Assembly (NCBI RefSeq): GCF_900537075.1
Contig: NZ_UNRA01000001.1
Location: 186,001-250,000, forward strand
Reading direction: 5' to 3'
DNA length: 64,000 nucleotides
From: Tropicibacter sp. Alg240-R139
Lineage (GTDB): Bacteria > Pseudomonadota > Alphaproteobacteria > Rhodobacterales > Rhodobacteraceae
Below the pieces are notes generated by a model. It was not told the origin of the DNA. It made no database searches and saw nothing but the letters and a program-made list of their open reading frames with translations. Numbering within the stretch: position 1 is the first letter of the stretch; each line of letters opens with the position of its first letter. The position numbers were made by a program, and so were the translations under genes. This document shows positions 9,017 to 18,924 of the stretch, one piece after another.

Positions 9017-10537
9017 CTATAGCTGCTGCTCGACTGGCAGCAGCGCTGTAATGCCCACCACCAGCTGTTTCCAGAATGTGGCGCCCGGTTCGGTCGCTTT
9101 TATGGTGATCTGGTCGGGTTGTTCATAGCGCCATTGCAGGCGCTCGTTGTCATCCAAAGCGATGCGATAGGTGTAATCTACAAGCCCCTGCTCCAGATCG
9201 GACAGGATTTCCTGCGCAAACCGTTGGCTTTCCATGAACAAGCCAAGTTCGGCGTTTTGCTTGATCGACCGGGGGTCGAGGTTCAGCGACCCGACAAACA
9301 CAGTGTCATCAATCACCGCCAGCTTCGTGTGCATGACAACACCGACCTCGGACTCGGCTGGGACCAAGCCAAGCTCTTGCAACGAATCCGCGCGCAATTC
9401 ATACAGCTCAACGCCCGCCCTCAGCAGGGCCGCGCGATGCCTGCGGTACCCGGCATGAACATAGGCATGGTTGGTCGCCGCCAGAGAATTGGTCACAATC
9501 CGTACCCGTACACCTCGCTGCGCCAGATCGGAAAACAGCCGTGCTCCATAGTCCTCGGGCACGAAATAGGGCGTCAGCAGAATGACCTCGCGTTTGGCGT
9601 CGCGCATTTGCGCCAACAGCGTTTCCGCCAGGGGACGAGGGCCGCCGCGCACCGGCTGCTTGAGTTTTTGGGGCGGATCAACCACCAACTCGACCTGCCC
9701 GCGATAGATCGGAACCGCCGAGGAACCAATCTCGCGGATATAGGGGTTCTCAACCGCGTCTTCATAAACTTGGCGTGCTGGCTTCAATTCCGCAGCCAGT
9801 TCGGCTCGGGCGTCGCGCAACTCTTGCGCCGATGCCCGTTCGTAAAGGCTACTCAGCGGCACCGCCCAGCCATCATTCCAATACAGATCAAATTCCTCTC
9901 CGATTTCCCTGACCGGTGGGCCAACCACCAACAGGTCAAAATCAGCAAACTCGGAACTAGTGTTGAGTTGGAAATACTCATCCGCAATATTGCGCCCGCC
10001 GATGATGGCAAAGGCCTGATCGGCGGTGAAGGATTTGTTGTGCATCCGGCGGTTCACGCGCGAAAATTCTAACGCCATGCCAAGAGGTTTGGGCCACGGG
10101 CGCGCCGCTGGATTGTAAATCCGCACCGCAATGTTGTCGTGTGCATCGATCAGGGACAGGCTGCTGTCGTCGACGGTGGTAAAGAAATCATCCAGCAAAA
10201 GCCGAACCCTAACCCCGCGATCTGCAGCCTTGAGCAGGGCGTCGGCGATCAAAGCCCCGCCCAAATCCGGTTTCATCAGGAAATACTGTAAATCCAGCGT
10301 ATCCTGTGCCCCTTCGATCAACCGCAACCGCGCGCCAAGGGCCTGATCCCCATCAGACAGCGGAACAAACCCCGCCTGCCCCCGCGAAAGTCCACGCGCA
10401 GAACTCACCAGCGTAGAGTGCGGCGCATCACGCGCTTGAGTGACCGTCGTGTTTTGATCAAGTGGCGCACCCGAACAAGCCTGCAGGCAGACCAACGCTG
10501 CGCCAGTCAAAACGCGTCGTAAAGACCCCGATTGCAT
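9017..10537 (-). CDS. Phospholipase D-like lipoprotein (cardiolipin synthase type)
   Basis: About 506 aa. Two HKD motifs mark the two half-sites of the PLD superfamily: MHNKSFTAD followed by GGRNIADEYF, and MHTKLAVID followed by GSLNLDPRS. The second N-x-DPRS block is typical of the cardiolipin synthase/ YmdC-like branch. The N-terminus is a lipoprotein signal ending LVCLQAC, so the mature protein would be attached to a membrane facing the periplasm. I chose the ATG at 10537 because GAGG lies 8 bp upstream; ATGs at 10543 and 10570 are alternatives. Acts probably in phospholipid transfer or hydrolysis; substrate not determinable. Confidence 0.88.
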   Translation of the reverse strand: MQSGSLRRVLTGAALVCLQACSGAPLDQNTTVTQARDAPHSTLVSSARGLSRGQAGFVPLSDGDQALGARLRLIEGAQDTLDLQYFLMKPDLGGALIADALLKAADRGVRVRLLLDDFFTTVDDSSLSLIDAHDNIAVRIYNPAARPWPKPLGMALEFSRVNRRMHNKSFTADQAFAIIGGRNIADEYFQLNTSSEFADFDLLVVGPPVREIGEEFDLYWNDGWAVPLSSLYERASAQELRDARAELAAELKPARQVYEDAVENPYIREIGSSAVPIYRGQVELVVDPPQKLKQPVRGGPRPLAETLLAQMRDAKREVILLTPYFVPEDYGARLFSDLAQRGVRVRIVTNSLAATNHAYVHAGYRRHRAALLRAGVELYELRADSLQELGLVPAESEVGVVMHTKLAVIDDTVFVGSLNLDPRSIKQNAELGLFMESQRFAQEILSDLEQGLVDYTYRIALDDNERLQWRYEQPDQITIKATEPGATFWKQLVVGITALLPVEQQL

Positions 10538-10682
10538 TATCATGTCCTCGCCTGCTGCCTCGCTCTTCATGCCCCGAAGAGATCATTGAGGAAACCATAG
10601 ACCGGCCCTTTCCCCGCGAACAGGTCTTTTACCTGCGCGTTAACCTGTTAGATTGCCGCGACACGAAGTTCCGGGAAACACC

Positions 10683-11183
10683 ATGCACCGCTACGAATAC
10701 AAAGTCGTTCCTGCGCCATCCAAAGGCACCAAAGCCAAGGGCGTGAAAACGCCCGAGGGGCGCTTTGCCCTGACCGTTGAACAGCTGCTCAACCAGATGG
10801 GCACTGACGGGTGGGAGTTTCAGCGCGCCGAACTGCTGCCCAGTGACGAGCGCACTGGCTTGACCGGGTCGGTCCAGAACTGGCGCAATGTGTTGGTGTT
10901 CCGCCGCGATCTTGTCAGGGATGACACAGATGAAGACGACGCGGTTGCCCAGCCGGTTCCCGGCCCGATGTCCGAACCCGCACCCGTTTCAGCCCCAGCT
11001 CCGATTTCGGCCGAGGTCAACGACCCCCCCATGGCCAGCGGAGCCGAGCGAATGCTTAAGGACAACGGCGTCGAAGAGTTGAGCGACGTGTCAGGCATGA
11101 CCGAAGCTCTCAAGTCGCGCGCCGAAAGCCAGGCCGACGACGAGATTGACGTCGAGCCTGATGAGACGACGAAACGGGACTAG
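10683..11183 (+). CDS. DUF4177-like protein
   Basis: 166 aa. The start MHRYEYKVVPAPSKG and the block QMGTDGWEFQRAELLP are typical of small DUF4177-type proteins; about 75 N-terminal residues form that domain. The C-terminal half is a low-complexity acidic and Pro/Ala-rich tail (PVPGPMSEPAPVSAPAPI) and probably disordered. Start set at the ATG at 10683 rather than 10653. The stop overlaps the convergent bolA stop by 3 bp. Confidence 0.75.
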   Translation: MHRYEYKVVPAPSKGTKAKGVKTPEGRFALTVEQLLNQMGTDGWEFQRAELLPSDERTGLTGSVQNWRNVLVFRRDLVRDDTDEDDAVAQPVPGPMSEPAPVSAPAPISAEVNDPPMASGAERMLKDNGVEELSDVSGMTEALKSRAESQADDEIDVEPDETTKRD

Positions 11184-11434
11184 CTATCAATATCCAGGGC
11201 CAAGGCGTGAATGCGCGGCACGATGTCGCCCAGGGCAGCGTGAACGGCGCGGTGTCGAGCCACACGTGATCTTCCAGCAAACTCGGCGGCCCGAATTCGT
11301 ACGTTGAAATGGCTTTCGCCGCCTTCCTGATACCCTGCATGGCCCCGGTGGCTCTCGCTGTCGTCCACAACTTCCAACTCGGTTGGACTAAAGGCGGTTT
11401 CCAGCCGATCCCGGATCTTATCAGTCATGCTCAT
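11180..11434 (-). CDS. bolA: BolA family protein
   Basis: 84 aa. BolA/IbaG proteins pair with monothiol glutaredoxins in iron-sulfur handling and can bind DNA. Seen: helix DKIRDRLETAFSPTELEVVDDSESHRGH, the conserved GESHFNVRI strand and the helix-turn RVARHRAVHAALGDIV with IHALALDI at the end. All features of the family are present and the length is normal. The first Met (11434) or the second (11428) could be used. Its promoter region faces the divergent J-domain gene. Confidence 0.93.
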   Translation of the reverse strand: MSMTDKIRDRLETAFSPTELEVVDDSESHRGHAGYQEGGESHFNVRIRAAEFAGRSRVARHRAVHAALGDIVPRIHALALDIDS

Positions 11435-11549
11435 TGTCGTGTTCTTTCCTTTTGTCGCGAATTTTTTTACCGCGCCCTCTTCTATCTGCCGCCACTTAGA
11501 TTAAACTCTGGCCTCCGAGTCGAGAAGTTGCGTTCGAAAGGTGTCCACC

Positions 11550-12176
11550 ATGGCCAAGTCAGATCCCTTTGGGTTCGATATGTCAGTCTCATCCGCAAAG
11601 AAAAAGAACCCGCGCGGACGTCGGGGCATGTCAGGTGCATCCGAAACCTCTCAGCGCCTGTGCGAACATGAAGGGTGTGAAGAGGCCGGTAAGTTCCGCG
11701 CACCAAAAGCCCCTGACGTTCTGGATGATTTCTTCTGGTTCTGCCAGCAACACGTCCGCGAGTACAATCTGAAATGGAACTTCTTTGACGGCACCACAGA
11801 GGCCGAGCTGAACGCGCAGCAATCCAAAGACAAGGTCTGGGAACGCGAGACCAAACCCATGGGCGACCCCGAAGCACGCGCCTGGGCCCGGCTTGGCATC
11901 GAAGACCCGCATCAGGTGCTGGGCGCCAACGGTACTCAGAACAAGGGGCGCACATCGGGTGGCGGCGGCAAGCGCCTGCCCCCGACCGAGCGCCGCGCCG
12001 TCGAGATTTTGGAAGCCAAGGACAACTGGACCAAGGCCGAAGTGCGCAAAGCGTACAAGAAGCTTATCAAAGTGCTGCATCCGGACATGAACGGCGGCGA
12101 CCGCAGCCAGGAGGAACAGCTGCAAGAGGTCGTCTGGGCCTGGGATCAGATCAAGGAAAGCCGAAATTTCAAGTAG
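11550..12176 (+). CDS. J-domain protein with Cys/His-rich N-terminal module
   Basis: 208 aa. Residues about 145-208 form a J domain: KAEVRKAYKKLIKVLHPDMNGG contains the essential HPD tripeptide that stimulates DnaK ATPase. There is no Gly/Phe region, zinc domain or DnaJ C-terminal domain, so this is a class III J protein. Upstream, CEHEGC and, about 40 residues on, CQQH may form a single zinc site, followed by REYNLKWNFFDG, a block I associate with this alphaproteobacterial family. Start at ATG 11550; a GTG at 11541 is possible. Confidence 0.9.
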   Translation: MAKSDPFGFDMSVSSAKKKNPRGRRGMSGASETSQRLCEHEGCEEAGKFRAPKAPDVLDDFFWFCQQHVREYNLKWNFFDGTTEAELNAQQSKDKVWERETKPMGDPEARAWARLGIEDPHQVLGANGTQNKGRTSGGGGKRLPPTERRAVEILEAKDNWTKAEVRKAYKKLIKVLHPDMNGGDRSQEEQLQEVVWAWDQIKESRNFK

Positions 12177-12442
12177 CTGCGAGAGGTTCAGAATGGCGCC
12201 ACTTTCTGACGGGTTTCCGACCGAAGCACCGACGACGCTGCTTGGTACAATCTGAAAACTACTGGGTAGCATCCTCGCCGCACAGCGCGGAGGTGTTACT
12301 TTTTGTCATGACAAGATTGAGGAGTGCGCTGTGTTTCAGTTTTTGACCGTCTCGCAGTCACCTGAGGCTCAAGACGAGGATCTTCCAACGCCGCGCTTGA
12401 GACAACGGAATTTGCCTTACCTGCTGCCCCGCCGGAAGTGCA

Positions 12443-12857
12443 TCACAGATCCGCCGCCAGTCTCACGGCGGTTCCAGAGACCACAAGCATAAGCATGGTA
12501 CTGCCAGTCGCACCGATTTCGCTATAGTCCAGACCGACACCGACAACAGCCCCCCCTCCCAACGAGGCAGCTTCGACGCGCAATTCAGTCAGAGCTTTCT
12601 CGCGCATGTCTTTGAGAGCGTTTTGAATATTGCCGGTACGTCCACCAACAATATTGCGCACGCCCGTCAGGGCATCTTTTGAAAATGTTCATTCCAACCA
12701 CAACTTCAGCGGTCACAATGCCGAGGCGATCTTTAACAGGCAGGGTGTGAGCCGTTTCTGTGGTCAACACAATATTGCGCCTAGCGTTCAATCGGTGGTT
12801 ACTTCGCTTGATCTCGTCCGTCACTTGGCGTCTGCTGGCTTGTTCTTCAGCACGCAT
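12443..12857 (-). pseudogene. YbjQ/DUF74 family gene, frameshifted
   Basis: Two minus-strand frames together make one YbjQ-like protein. The upstream frame (from 12857) reads NIVLTTETAH then GIVTAEVVVGMNIFK; the downstream frame continues ALTGVRNIVGGRTGNIQ, then MREKALTELRVEAASLGGGAVVGVGLDYSEIG and MLMVVSGTAV-like end. The change of frame lies at the AAAA run near 12680-12684, where one extra A separates NIFK from DALTG. Removing one A restores a continuous protein. YbjQ proteins are small pentameric proteins of unclear function. A sequencing error is possible. Confidence 0.8.
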
Positions 12858-13172
12858 TTACTCGACGGACTTACCTTTGCTGGACGCACCAAGATCTATT
12901 GAATGACGCTTTCCACAACGCCCGTTGAAGTTGTTCACCCCGTCGACCTGAAGGTCACAATCAATTCACGCGACCAAGAATCCTCTCCTTCTTCGGGCTT
13001 CATACGTCAGCTAGGCCCTTTATTGGGGGGAGGTGAAAACCGTCACATGAACGCACCGCTGTCGATTTTCCAAACACTCATCGTGCTCCATAGGAGAGCG
13101 AGTGCCAGACACAACGCACCATGATGCAGATGATCTGCGACAACCGGTCCCACTGTGACAGCCGATCCCAAA

Positions 13173-13388
13173 GAGCTCCCGCACCCGAGCGATCTCGACT
13201 TCGTCGGCACCGCTAACGGCTTTGGGCCGGGCGCCGGGCAAAGCCCGGCGCGGTCGCGTCAGGATACGACGTTACGCCCGATTTGCAAGCGCGCGACAGA
13301 CGCGATCAAACGCGACTGCCGAGCGCAGCGAGGCCCGGCCCAACCGGAGGAGATGTCCCACAAGGGGCATCGCCGACGGGCGGGAGCT
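13173..13388 (+). repeat. Dispersed palindromic repeat, family A copy 1
   Basis: A left block starting GAGCTCCCGCACCCGAGCGA and containing GGGCCGGGCGCCGGGC, and a right block GCCCGGCCCAACCGGAGGAG ending GACGGGCGGGAGCT, match the minus strand of 25452-25584 with few changes. In this copy the two blocks are separated by about 90 bp (13250-13340) that are absent from the other copy. The outer and inner arms can pair, so the element is hairpin-forming. No open frame is supported in it. Confidence 0.75.
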
Positions 13389-13483
13389 TTTCGAGATCAC
13401 TCCGACCCGACCCCCAAAATGGGCGCGCCCTGCCTTTGACCGGCACGTCGTGTAAGGTCTCGACATGGGTCGAAAACCGGCTC

Positions 13484-15028
13484 CTAGCCCCCTTGATTGC
13501 GCTGCAAGCTCTCCAGAACCTGGTCGATCGAGAAACTGGCGGGTTTCTGGCGCGGCGGATAGTCTTTGAACGTCTCGAGGAACTGTCCCACAAAGGCTTG
13601 GGCCGGAACCAAAAGATATGTTCGATCCAGCCGCCATTTAGCATATCCGATGGATTCGTGTTCCGCCCGCTCGAACGGGTCCGAGTAGAGATCGATGATC
13701 TTGGGCAACCGCAAGAAAGTTAGCGGTTCCTGCCAGACATCGAACCCGTGGGCGCGTTGCTCGGCGAAAACGACTTTCCAGCGGTTATAGCGCAGGTTCA
13801 TCAGGTCGCCGCCATCTGAGAAATACAGGAACTCCCGCCGTGGCCCCTCTTCGGTTTCCCCACGGAAATATGGCATGAAATCGTAGCCATCCAAATGCAC
13901 TGGCTCGTTGCCTTCGCCAAATGGAGCTTCGGTCAACATCCGCTCTTTCATGTCAGTATCACCCAACGCGGACATAAACGTCGGGAACCAATCCAAATGG
14001 CTGATGACCTGGTTCGAGCGGCTGCCCGGTTCGATCACACCCGGCCACTTGATCATCATCGGGACACGGAAACCGCCCTCCCAATTGTCGTTCTTTTCGC
14101 CCCGGAACGGCGTGGTGCCACCATCCGGCCAACTAAAGACCTCGGCCCCGTTGTCGGTCGAGTACATCACGACAGTGTTGTCAGCGATGCCAAGCTCCTC
14201 GAGCTTGTCCAGCATCTGACCAACCATATTGTCATGCTCGACCATCCCGTCAGGATAGACGCCCAAGCCGGTTACGCCTTCGCTTTCTTCTTTCAGATGG
14301 GTGTGAATGTGCATCCGCGTGGTGTTGTACCACAGGAAAAACGGCTTTTCTTGCTCGGCTGCGCGGTCCATGAAGTCAAGCGCACCGGCGGTGACCTCTT
14401 CGTCAATGGTCTCCATTCGCTTGCGCGTTAGCGGCCCAGTATCCTCGACACTGCCATCTGCTGAGGATTTGATCACACCGCGCGGCCCAAAGTTCTGCCG
14501 GAATTCTGGGTCCTTGGGATAATCCGCGTTTTCTGGCTCTTCTTCGGCATTCAGGTGATACAGGTTGCCAAAGAACTCATCAAACCCGTGGTTTGTCGGC
14601 AGGTGTTCGTCCAGGTCGCCAAGATGATTCTTGCCGTATTGCGCCGTCATGTACCCTTTGGATTTCATGAATTCGGCAATGGTAGGATCTTTCTCACTGA
14701 TCCCTTCCTTGGCGCCGGGCAAACCAACCTTCAGCAGCCCAGTCCGAAACCCCGATTGCCCCGTCACGAATGAGGCCCGCCCCGCCGTGCACGATTGCTC
14801 GCCATATCCGTGGGTGAACAACATGCCGTCTTTGGCGATGCGGTCGATGTTGGGGGTTTCGTACCCCATCATGCCTTGATTATAGGCGCTGACGTTCCAG
14901 TACCCGATGTCATCCCCCCAGATGATCAGGAAATTCATCGGCTTGTCTTGGGCCACTGCGGCCCCCGCGCTTGCAAGGCCAAAGACTCCTGCCAGCAACG
15001 TCTTTTTGAAATGGCTTAATTCAGTCAT
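13484..15028 (-). CDS. Arylsulfatase (exported)
   Basis: 514 aa, sulfatase/alkaline-phosphatase superfamily; hydrolyses sulfate esters in the periplasm. Residues 1-26 form a signal peptide (LLAGVFGLASAGAAVAQ). The sulfatase signature SCTAGRASFVTG (Cys about residue 80) is the formylglycine site of the Cys type, so an FGE-type maturase is needed. Metal ligands are in LIIWGDDIG and STDNGAE; KNHLGD is the usual active-site Lys/His block. Full length through the C-terminal subdomain (LYFSDGGDLMNLRYNRWKV). Start taken at ATG 15028 instead of 15049. No sulfatase-maturing gene is in the window. Confidence 0.92.
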   Translation of the reverse strand: MTELSHFKKTLLAGVFGLASAGAAVAQDKPMNFLIIWGDDIGYWNVSAYNQGMMGYETPNIDRIAKDGMLFTHGYGEQSCTAGRASFVTGQSGFRTGLLKVGLPGAKEGISEKDPTIAEFMKSKGYMTAQYGKNHLGDLDEHLPTNHGFDEFFGNLYHLNAEEEPENADYPKDPEFRQNFGPRGVIKSSADGSVEDTGPLTRKRMETIDEEVTAGALDFMDRAAEQEKPFFLWYNTTRMHIHTHLKEESEGVTGLGVYPDGMVEHDNMVGQMLDKLEELGIADNTVVMYSTDNGAEVFSWPDGGTTPFRGEKNDNWEGGFRVPMMIKWPGVIEPGSRSNQVISHLDWFPTFMSALGDTDMKERMLTEAPFGEGNEPVHLDGYDFMPYFRGETEEGPRREFLYFSDGGDLMNLRYNRWKVVFAEQRAHGFDVWQEPLTFLRLPKIIDLYSDPFERAEHESIGYAKWRLDRTYLLVPAQAFVGQFLETFKDYPPRQKPASFSIDQVLESLQRNQGG

Positions 15029-15351
15029 TTTTCTCCCCAAAAACAACATGTGTTGGAATTCTGGGTCGCCGGTGATGTCGTATGCAGGCGACCCGGTTCA
15101 ATTGGGTGAGTATACCGCGCATCGCCCATCGGTCCCACTGTTTTTGGCCAACAGGACCTTCTGCCCATCGGCGCAGGCCAAAATCTTGCGGAATTTGATA
15201 CAATCAACGCAGGCGATAAGTCCAGTTTACAACCTTTTTTCAGCGCAGCTGAACGGAACGTCCGGTTCCCCTTGCCCTTGCCCCAAAGATGTTGCACCAA
15301 ACGCAGGTTCATGCCCCGCTGCAAGGGGCCGAGAGGATAAGGACGACTGGC
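15029..15351. other. Divergent intergenic region, arylsulfatase / cobS
   Basis: 323 bp without a supported gene between two divergent starts; it must hold both promoters. I see no clear palindrome and no cobalamin riboswitch-like conserved core that I could defend. A ribosome site, aagga, lies just before the cobS ATG. Confidence 0.5.
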
Positions 15352-16338
15352 ATGGCTGACGGTTTGATCGACATCAACGCAAAACCCACCGAAGAAATCT
15401 CGGTCCGTGAGGTGTTCGGCATCGACACCGACATGACGATCAAGGGATTTGCAGAAGCGTCGGACCGCGTGCCCGAAGTCGACCACACCTACAAGTTCGA
15501 CCCCGACACCACGATGGCGATCCTGGCCGGCTTCAGCCACAACCGCCGCGTCATGGTGCAGGGTTATCACGGCACAGGCAAATCGACCCACATCGAACAG
15601 GTCGCCGCGCGCCTGAACTGGCCCGCCGTCCGGGTGAACCTGGACAGCCACATCTCCCGGATCGACTTGATTGGTAAAGACGCCATCAAACTGCGCGACG
15701 GCATGCAGGTCACCGAATTCCACGAAGGAATCCTGCCTTGGGCGCTGCGCAACCCGGTTGCCATCGTGTTTGACGAATACGACGCGGGCCGCGCCGACGT
15801 GATGTTCGTGATCCAGCGTGTTCTGGAACATGACGGCAAGCTGACGCTGATGGATCAGAACCAGATCATCACACCCAACCCGCACTTCCGTCTGTTTGCC
15901 ACGGCCAACACCGTTGGTCTGGGCGACACCACGGGCCTCTACCACGGCACGCAGCAGATCAACCAGGCCCAGATGGACCGTTGGTCGCTGGTCGCGACGC
16001 TGAACTATCTCAGCCACGATGCCGAAACGATGATCGTCCTGTCCAAGGCGCCGCATTACAACACCGCCGATGGCCGTAAGATCGTCAGCCAGATGGTGAC
16101 CGTTGCCGACCTGACCCGGACTGCGTTTATGAACGGCGATTTGTCGACCGTCATGTCGCCCCGTACCGTGATCAACTGGGCCCAAAACGCCGAGATCTTC
16201 CGCGACGTGGGCTATGCTTTCCGCCTGTCGTTCTTGAACAAATGTGACGAGCTGGAACGCCAGACCGTGGCCGAGTTCTATCAGCGCTGCTTTGACGAAG
16301 AACTGCCCGAAAGCGCCGCCAGCACAAGCATGGGGTAA
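15352..16338 (+). CDS. cobS: Cobaltochelatase subunit CobS
   Basis: 328 aa AAA+ ATPase subunit of the aerobic cobaltochelatase (CobNST), which inserts cobalt into hydrogenobyrinate a,c-diamide during cobalamin synthesis. Walker [10 protein letters not shown] lies near residues 69-77, Walker [11 protein letters not shown] near 137-146, followed by [12 protein letters not shown] (sensor region). N-terminal block DVREVFGID-like ([17 protein letters not shown]) is typical of CobS. I start at the ATG at 15352 (aagga upstream); a longer frame from 15289 lacks similarity. cobT follows after 158 bp. Confidence 0.96.
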   Translation: MADGLIDINAKPTEEISVREVFGIDTDMTIKGFAEASDRVPEVDHTYKFDPDTTMAILAGFSHNRRVMVQGYHGTGKSTHIEQVAARLNWPAVRVNLDSHISRIDLIGKDAIKLRDGMQVTEFHEGILPWALRNPVAIVFDEYDAGRADVMFVIQRVLEHDGKLTLMDQNQIITPNPHFRLFATANTVGLGDTTGLYHGTQQINQAQMDRWSLVATLNYLSHDAETMIVLSKAPHYNTADGRKIVSQMVTVADLTRTAFMNGDLSTVMSPRTVINWAQNAEIFRDVGYAFRLSFLNKCDELERQTVAEFYQRCFDEELPESAASTSMG

Positions 16339-16342
16339 TCAA

Positions 16343-16361
16343 GCCCGGCGAAACGCCGGGC
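16343..16361 (+). other. Stem-loop between cobS and cobT
   Basis: Perfect 8-bp stem GCCCGGCG / CGCCGGGC with AAA loop, 5 bp after the cobS stop and without a T tract. It may protect the cobS message end or set relative expression rather than terminate. Confidence 0.45.
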
Positions 16362-16496
16362 AGTGCCCGTCCACCCCCATGAGCTGGCACTTCGTTTCCC
16401 GCCCGCGGCCGGGCACCGCTCTTTCTCAAAAACTAAGAGAATACTGGACAACGGCTGCCCAAGACGGAATGCTTCTATCAAGGACAGCTTGCGATC

Positions 16497-18374
16497 ATGA
16501 AAAAGCCAAACGACAATCCCGCCGATCCGTTCAAAAAGGCCCTAGCCGAGGCCACCAAGGTCATGGCCAATGATCCTGAGCTGAACGTCAGCTATACGGT
16601 CGATCCCTCGGGTGTGTCCGGCGATTCCATGCGCCTGCCGCAGGTCAGCCGCCGCATGAACCGCGAAGAGGTTCTGCTGGCACGCGGCACCGCCGACGCC
16701 CTGGCCCTGCAACGCAAATACCACAACGCCGAAACCCACGCGCGTTATGCGCCTCCGGGCAACATGGCGCGCGATCTGTACGAGGCAATGGAAACTGCCC
16801 GGTGCGAGGCCGTCGGCGCCCGCGATATGCCGGGCACCGCGTCAAACATCGACGTCAAAATCACGCACGAAGCGCTGCGCCGGGGCTATGACCAATGCAC
16901 CCAGGCCGCCGACGCCCCCCTGCCTGTCGCGGCCGGTTATCTGATCCGCCATCTGGCCACGGGCCGCGACCTGCCCGCAGCCGCCGACAACGTCATGAAC
17001 CTGTGGCGCGGCTTCATCGAAGAACAGGCCGGCGGCACGCTGGAAAACCTCCAGGACATGCTTAGCAATCAGGCCGAATTCGCCAAATTCGCCCGTCAGG
17101 TCATCGACGATCTGGGTTACGGCGACCAGCTGGGCGATGACCCCGACGAGCTGGACGAAGACCAAGAGGATCAGGCCGAAGACAACGCCGACGAGCAACC
17201 CGATCCCGACAGCACCGGTGACGACCAGCAGGATCAGGAAGACGCCGACGCCGATCCCGAGCAATCTCAGGAAGAGCAACAGGACCAATCCCAGGCCCAG
17301 GTCTCGATGGACGAGATGGCGGATGAGGAGCTTGGCGAAGAGGCCGAGATGCCCGAAGGCGAAGCCCCGCTGGAACCGCCCGCACCACAGCCCGTTTCTG
17401 ACGCGGACCCCAGCTATCTGGTCTATCTGTCCGAACACGACGAGGAAATCGCCGCCGAGGATCTGGCCGAACCCGCTGAACTCGAACGCCTGCGCGCCTA
17501 CCTTGATCAGCAATTGGACCCCCTCAAAGGCGCAGTGAGCCGTCTGGCCAACAAACTGCAACGCCGCCTGCAAGCACAACAGAACCGCAGTTGGGAATTT
17601 GACCGTGAAGAGGGTATTTTGGATGCAGGGCGTCTGGCGCGTGTTGTCGCCAGCCCAACCACGCCGCTCAGCTTCAAGGTCGAAAAAGACACCGAATTCC
17701 GCGACACCGTAGTAACGCTCCTCTTGGACAACTCCGGCTCGATGCGCGGCCGGCCGATCTCGATCGCCGCCATTTGCGCCGATGTTCTGGCCCGCACGCT
17801 AGAACGTTGCAACGTCAAGGTCGAAATCCTGGGCTTCACCACCCGCGCCTGGAAAGGTGGACAGGCACGCGAGGCGTGGCTGAACGATGGTCGCCCGCAA
17901 CAACCCGGTCGCCTGAATGACCTGCGCCACATCATCTACAAAAACGCCGACGCCCCATGGCGCCGCGCCCGCCCCAATCTGGGCCTGATGATGAAAGAAG
18001 GCCTGCTCAAGGAAAACATCGACGGCGAGGCGCTGGAATGGGCCCACCGCCGGATGATGGCGCGGCGCGAGCAGCGCAAGATCCTGATGGTGATTTCGGA
18101 TGGAGCCCCGGTGGATGACAGCACCCTGTCGGTGAACCCGGCCAACTATCTGGAAAAGCACCTGCGCGACGTGATCGCCATGGTCGAAAAACGCAAGATG
18201 GTCGAACTGCTGGCCATCGGCATCGGCCACGACGTGACCCGCTACTATGACCGTGCGGTCACTATCACTGACGTCGAACAACTCGCGGGTGCAATGACCG
18301 AACAGCTCGCGGCCCTTTTCGACAGCGACCCCCGCGCCCGTGCGCGTGTCATGGGAATGCGCCGGGCCTCATAA
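16497..18374 (+). CDS. cobT: Cobaltochelatase subunit CobT
   Basis: 625 aa partner of CobS; together they form the ATP-driven ring that acts on CobN. The N-terminal CobT domain spans about 1-200; residues about 207-291 are an extremely acidic, Asp/Glu/Gln-rich linker ([18 protein letters not shown]); the C-terminal VWA domain begins near 400 and carries the [15 protein letters not shown] at about 411, with [11 protein letters not shown] later. All match CobT, including length. cobN and other cob genes are not in the window. Confidence 0.96.
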   Translation: MKKPNDNPADPFKKALAEATKVMANDPELNVSYTVDPSGVSGDSMRLPQVSRRMNREEVLLARGTADALALQRKYHNAETHARYAPPGNMARDLYEAMETARCEAVGARDMPGTASNIDVKITHEALRRGYDQCTQAADAPLPVAAGYLIRHLATGRDLPAAADNVMNLWRGFIEEQAGGTLENLQDMLSNQAEFAKFARQVIDDLGYGDQLGDDPDELDEDQEDQAEDNADEQPDPDSTGDDQQDQEDADADPEQSQEEQQDQSQAQVSMDEMADEELGEEAEMPEGEAPLEPPAPQPVSDADPSYLVYLSEHDEEIAAEDLAEPAELERLRAYLDQQLDPLKGAVSRLANKLQRRLQAQQNRSWEFDREEGILDAGRLARVVASPTTPLSFKVEKDTEFRDTVVTLLLDNSGSMRGRPISIAAICADVLARTLERCNVKVEILGFTTRAWKGGQAREAWLNDGRPQQPGRLNDLRHIIYKNADAPWRRARPNLGLMMKEGLLKENIDGEALEWAHRRMMARREQRKILMVISDGAPVDDSTLSVNPANYLEKHLRDVIAMVEKRKMVELLAIGIGHDVTRYYDRAVTITDVEQLAGAMTEQLAALFDSDPRARARVMGMRRAS

Positions 18375-18396
18375 GGCCCCGCTTTTCTTCTTGCCA

Positions 18397-18443
18397 AAAA
18401 TATCCCGGGGGAGTCGCGCAGCGACGGGGGCAGCGCCCCCTCC
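18397..18443 (+). repeat. REP-like repeat, family B copy 1
   Basis: AATATCCCGGGGGAGTCG followed by two small hairpins, GTCGC-GCA-GCGAC and GGGGGC-AGC-GCCCCC. The same arrangement occurs at 41986-42033. It sits between the convergent ends of cobT and the minus-strand 121-aa gene, one base from that gene's stop. Confidence 0.8.
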
Positions 18444-18809
18444 CTACTCCTCCAGGATTTCACTGAACGCCTGATAATCCTCGCCGTAACAGTCCGAAAA
18501 CAGGCCTGTCACATTGCGCGTGCTTACGACCTCGGACCCGTCATCGTTCAGCGACACTTCCCAATAGGTCCGCCCAATGTAAGTGCCCCCTGGGGTGTGG
18601 GCATCCGTCACCGAGCACAATGTGGGCTGCCCGTCCTTCTCGAATAGGCGCGACACCCCGGCCTGCCCCGGGTTGCTCGGGTCCGTCATGCTTTCGGTGA
18701 TGGCCTCGGCTGCGGTCTGGCGCGCGCGTTCCACCAACTCAGCACCCTCCTGCGCCACGGCAGGGCTGACAAGAAACAGGCTCAGGGCAAATACGGGCAA
18801 ACGGGTCAT
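18444..18809 (-). CDS. Hypothetical exported protein, 121 aa
   Basis: Residues 1-19 are a signal peptide ending SPAVAQ, so the product is periplasmic. The mature part is about 100 residues with two Cys (in TLCSVTD and FSDCYGED) that may form a disulfide. Family not recognised. It is transcribed towards cobT and away from the Xaa-Pro aminopeptidase gene. Confidence 0.75.
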   Translation of the reverse strand: MTRLPVFALSLFLVSPAVAQEGAELVERARQTAAEAITESMTDPSNPGQAGVSRLFEKDGQPTLCSVTDAHTPGGTYIGRTYWEVSLNDDGSEVVSTRNVTGLFSDCYGEDYQAFSEILEE

Positions 18810-18924
18810 GCCGCCACTTTACCGAAGGGTCGCGAATTGCCAAGGGCTGCTCTTTCGCGACTGGACATTTCGCCCCCGCCCCCTCACCTTTTGCGCGACC
18901 AGACACAAGAACAAAGAGGCCCGA

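Noticed and set aside
12903-13124. Plus-strand frame of 73 codons upstream of the YbjQ remnant
   Set aside because: Weak start, no recognised motifs, and biased composition; not supported as a gene.
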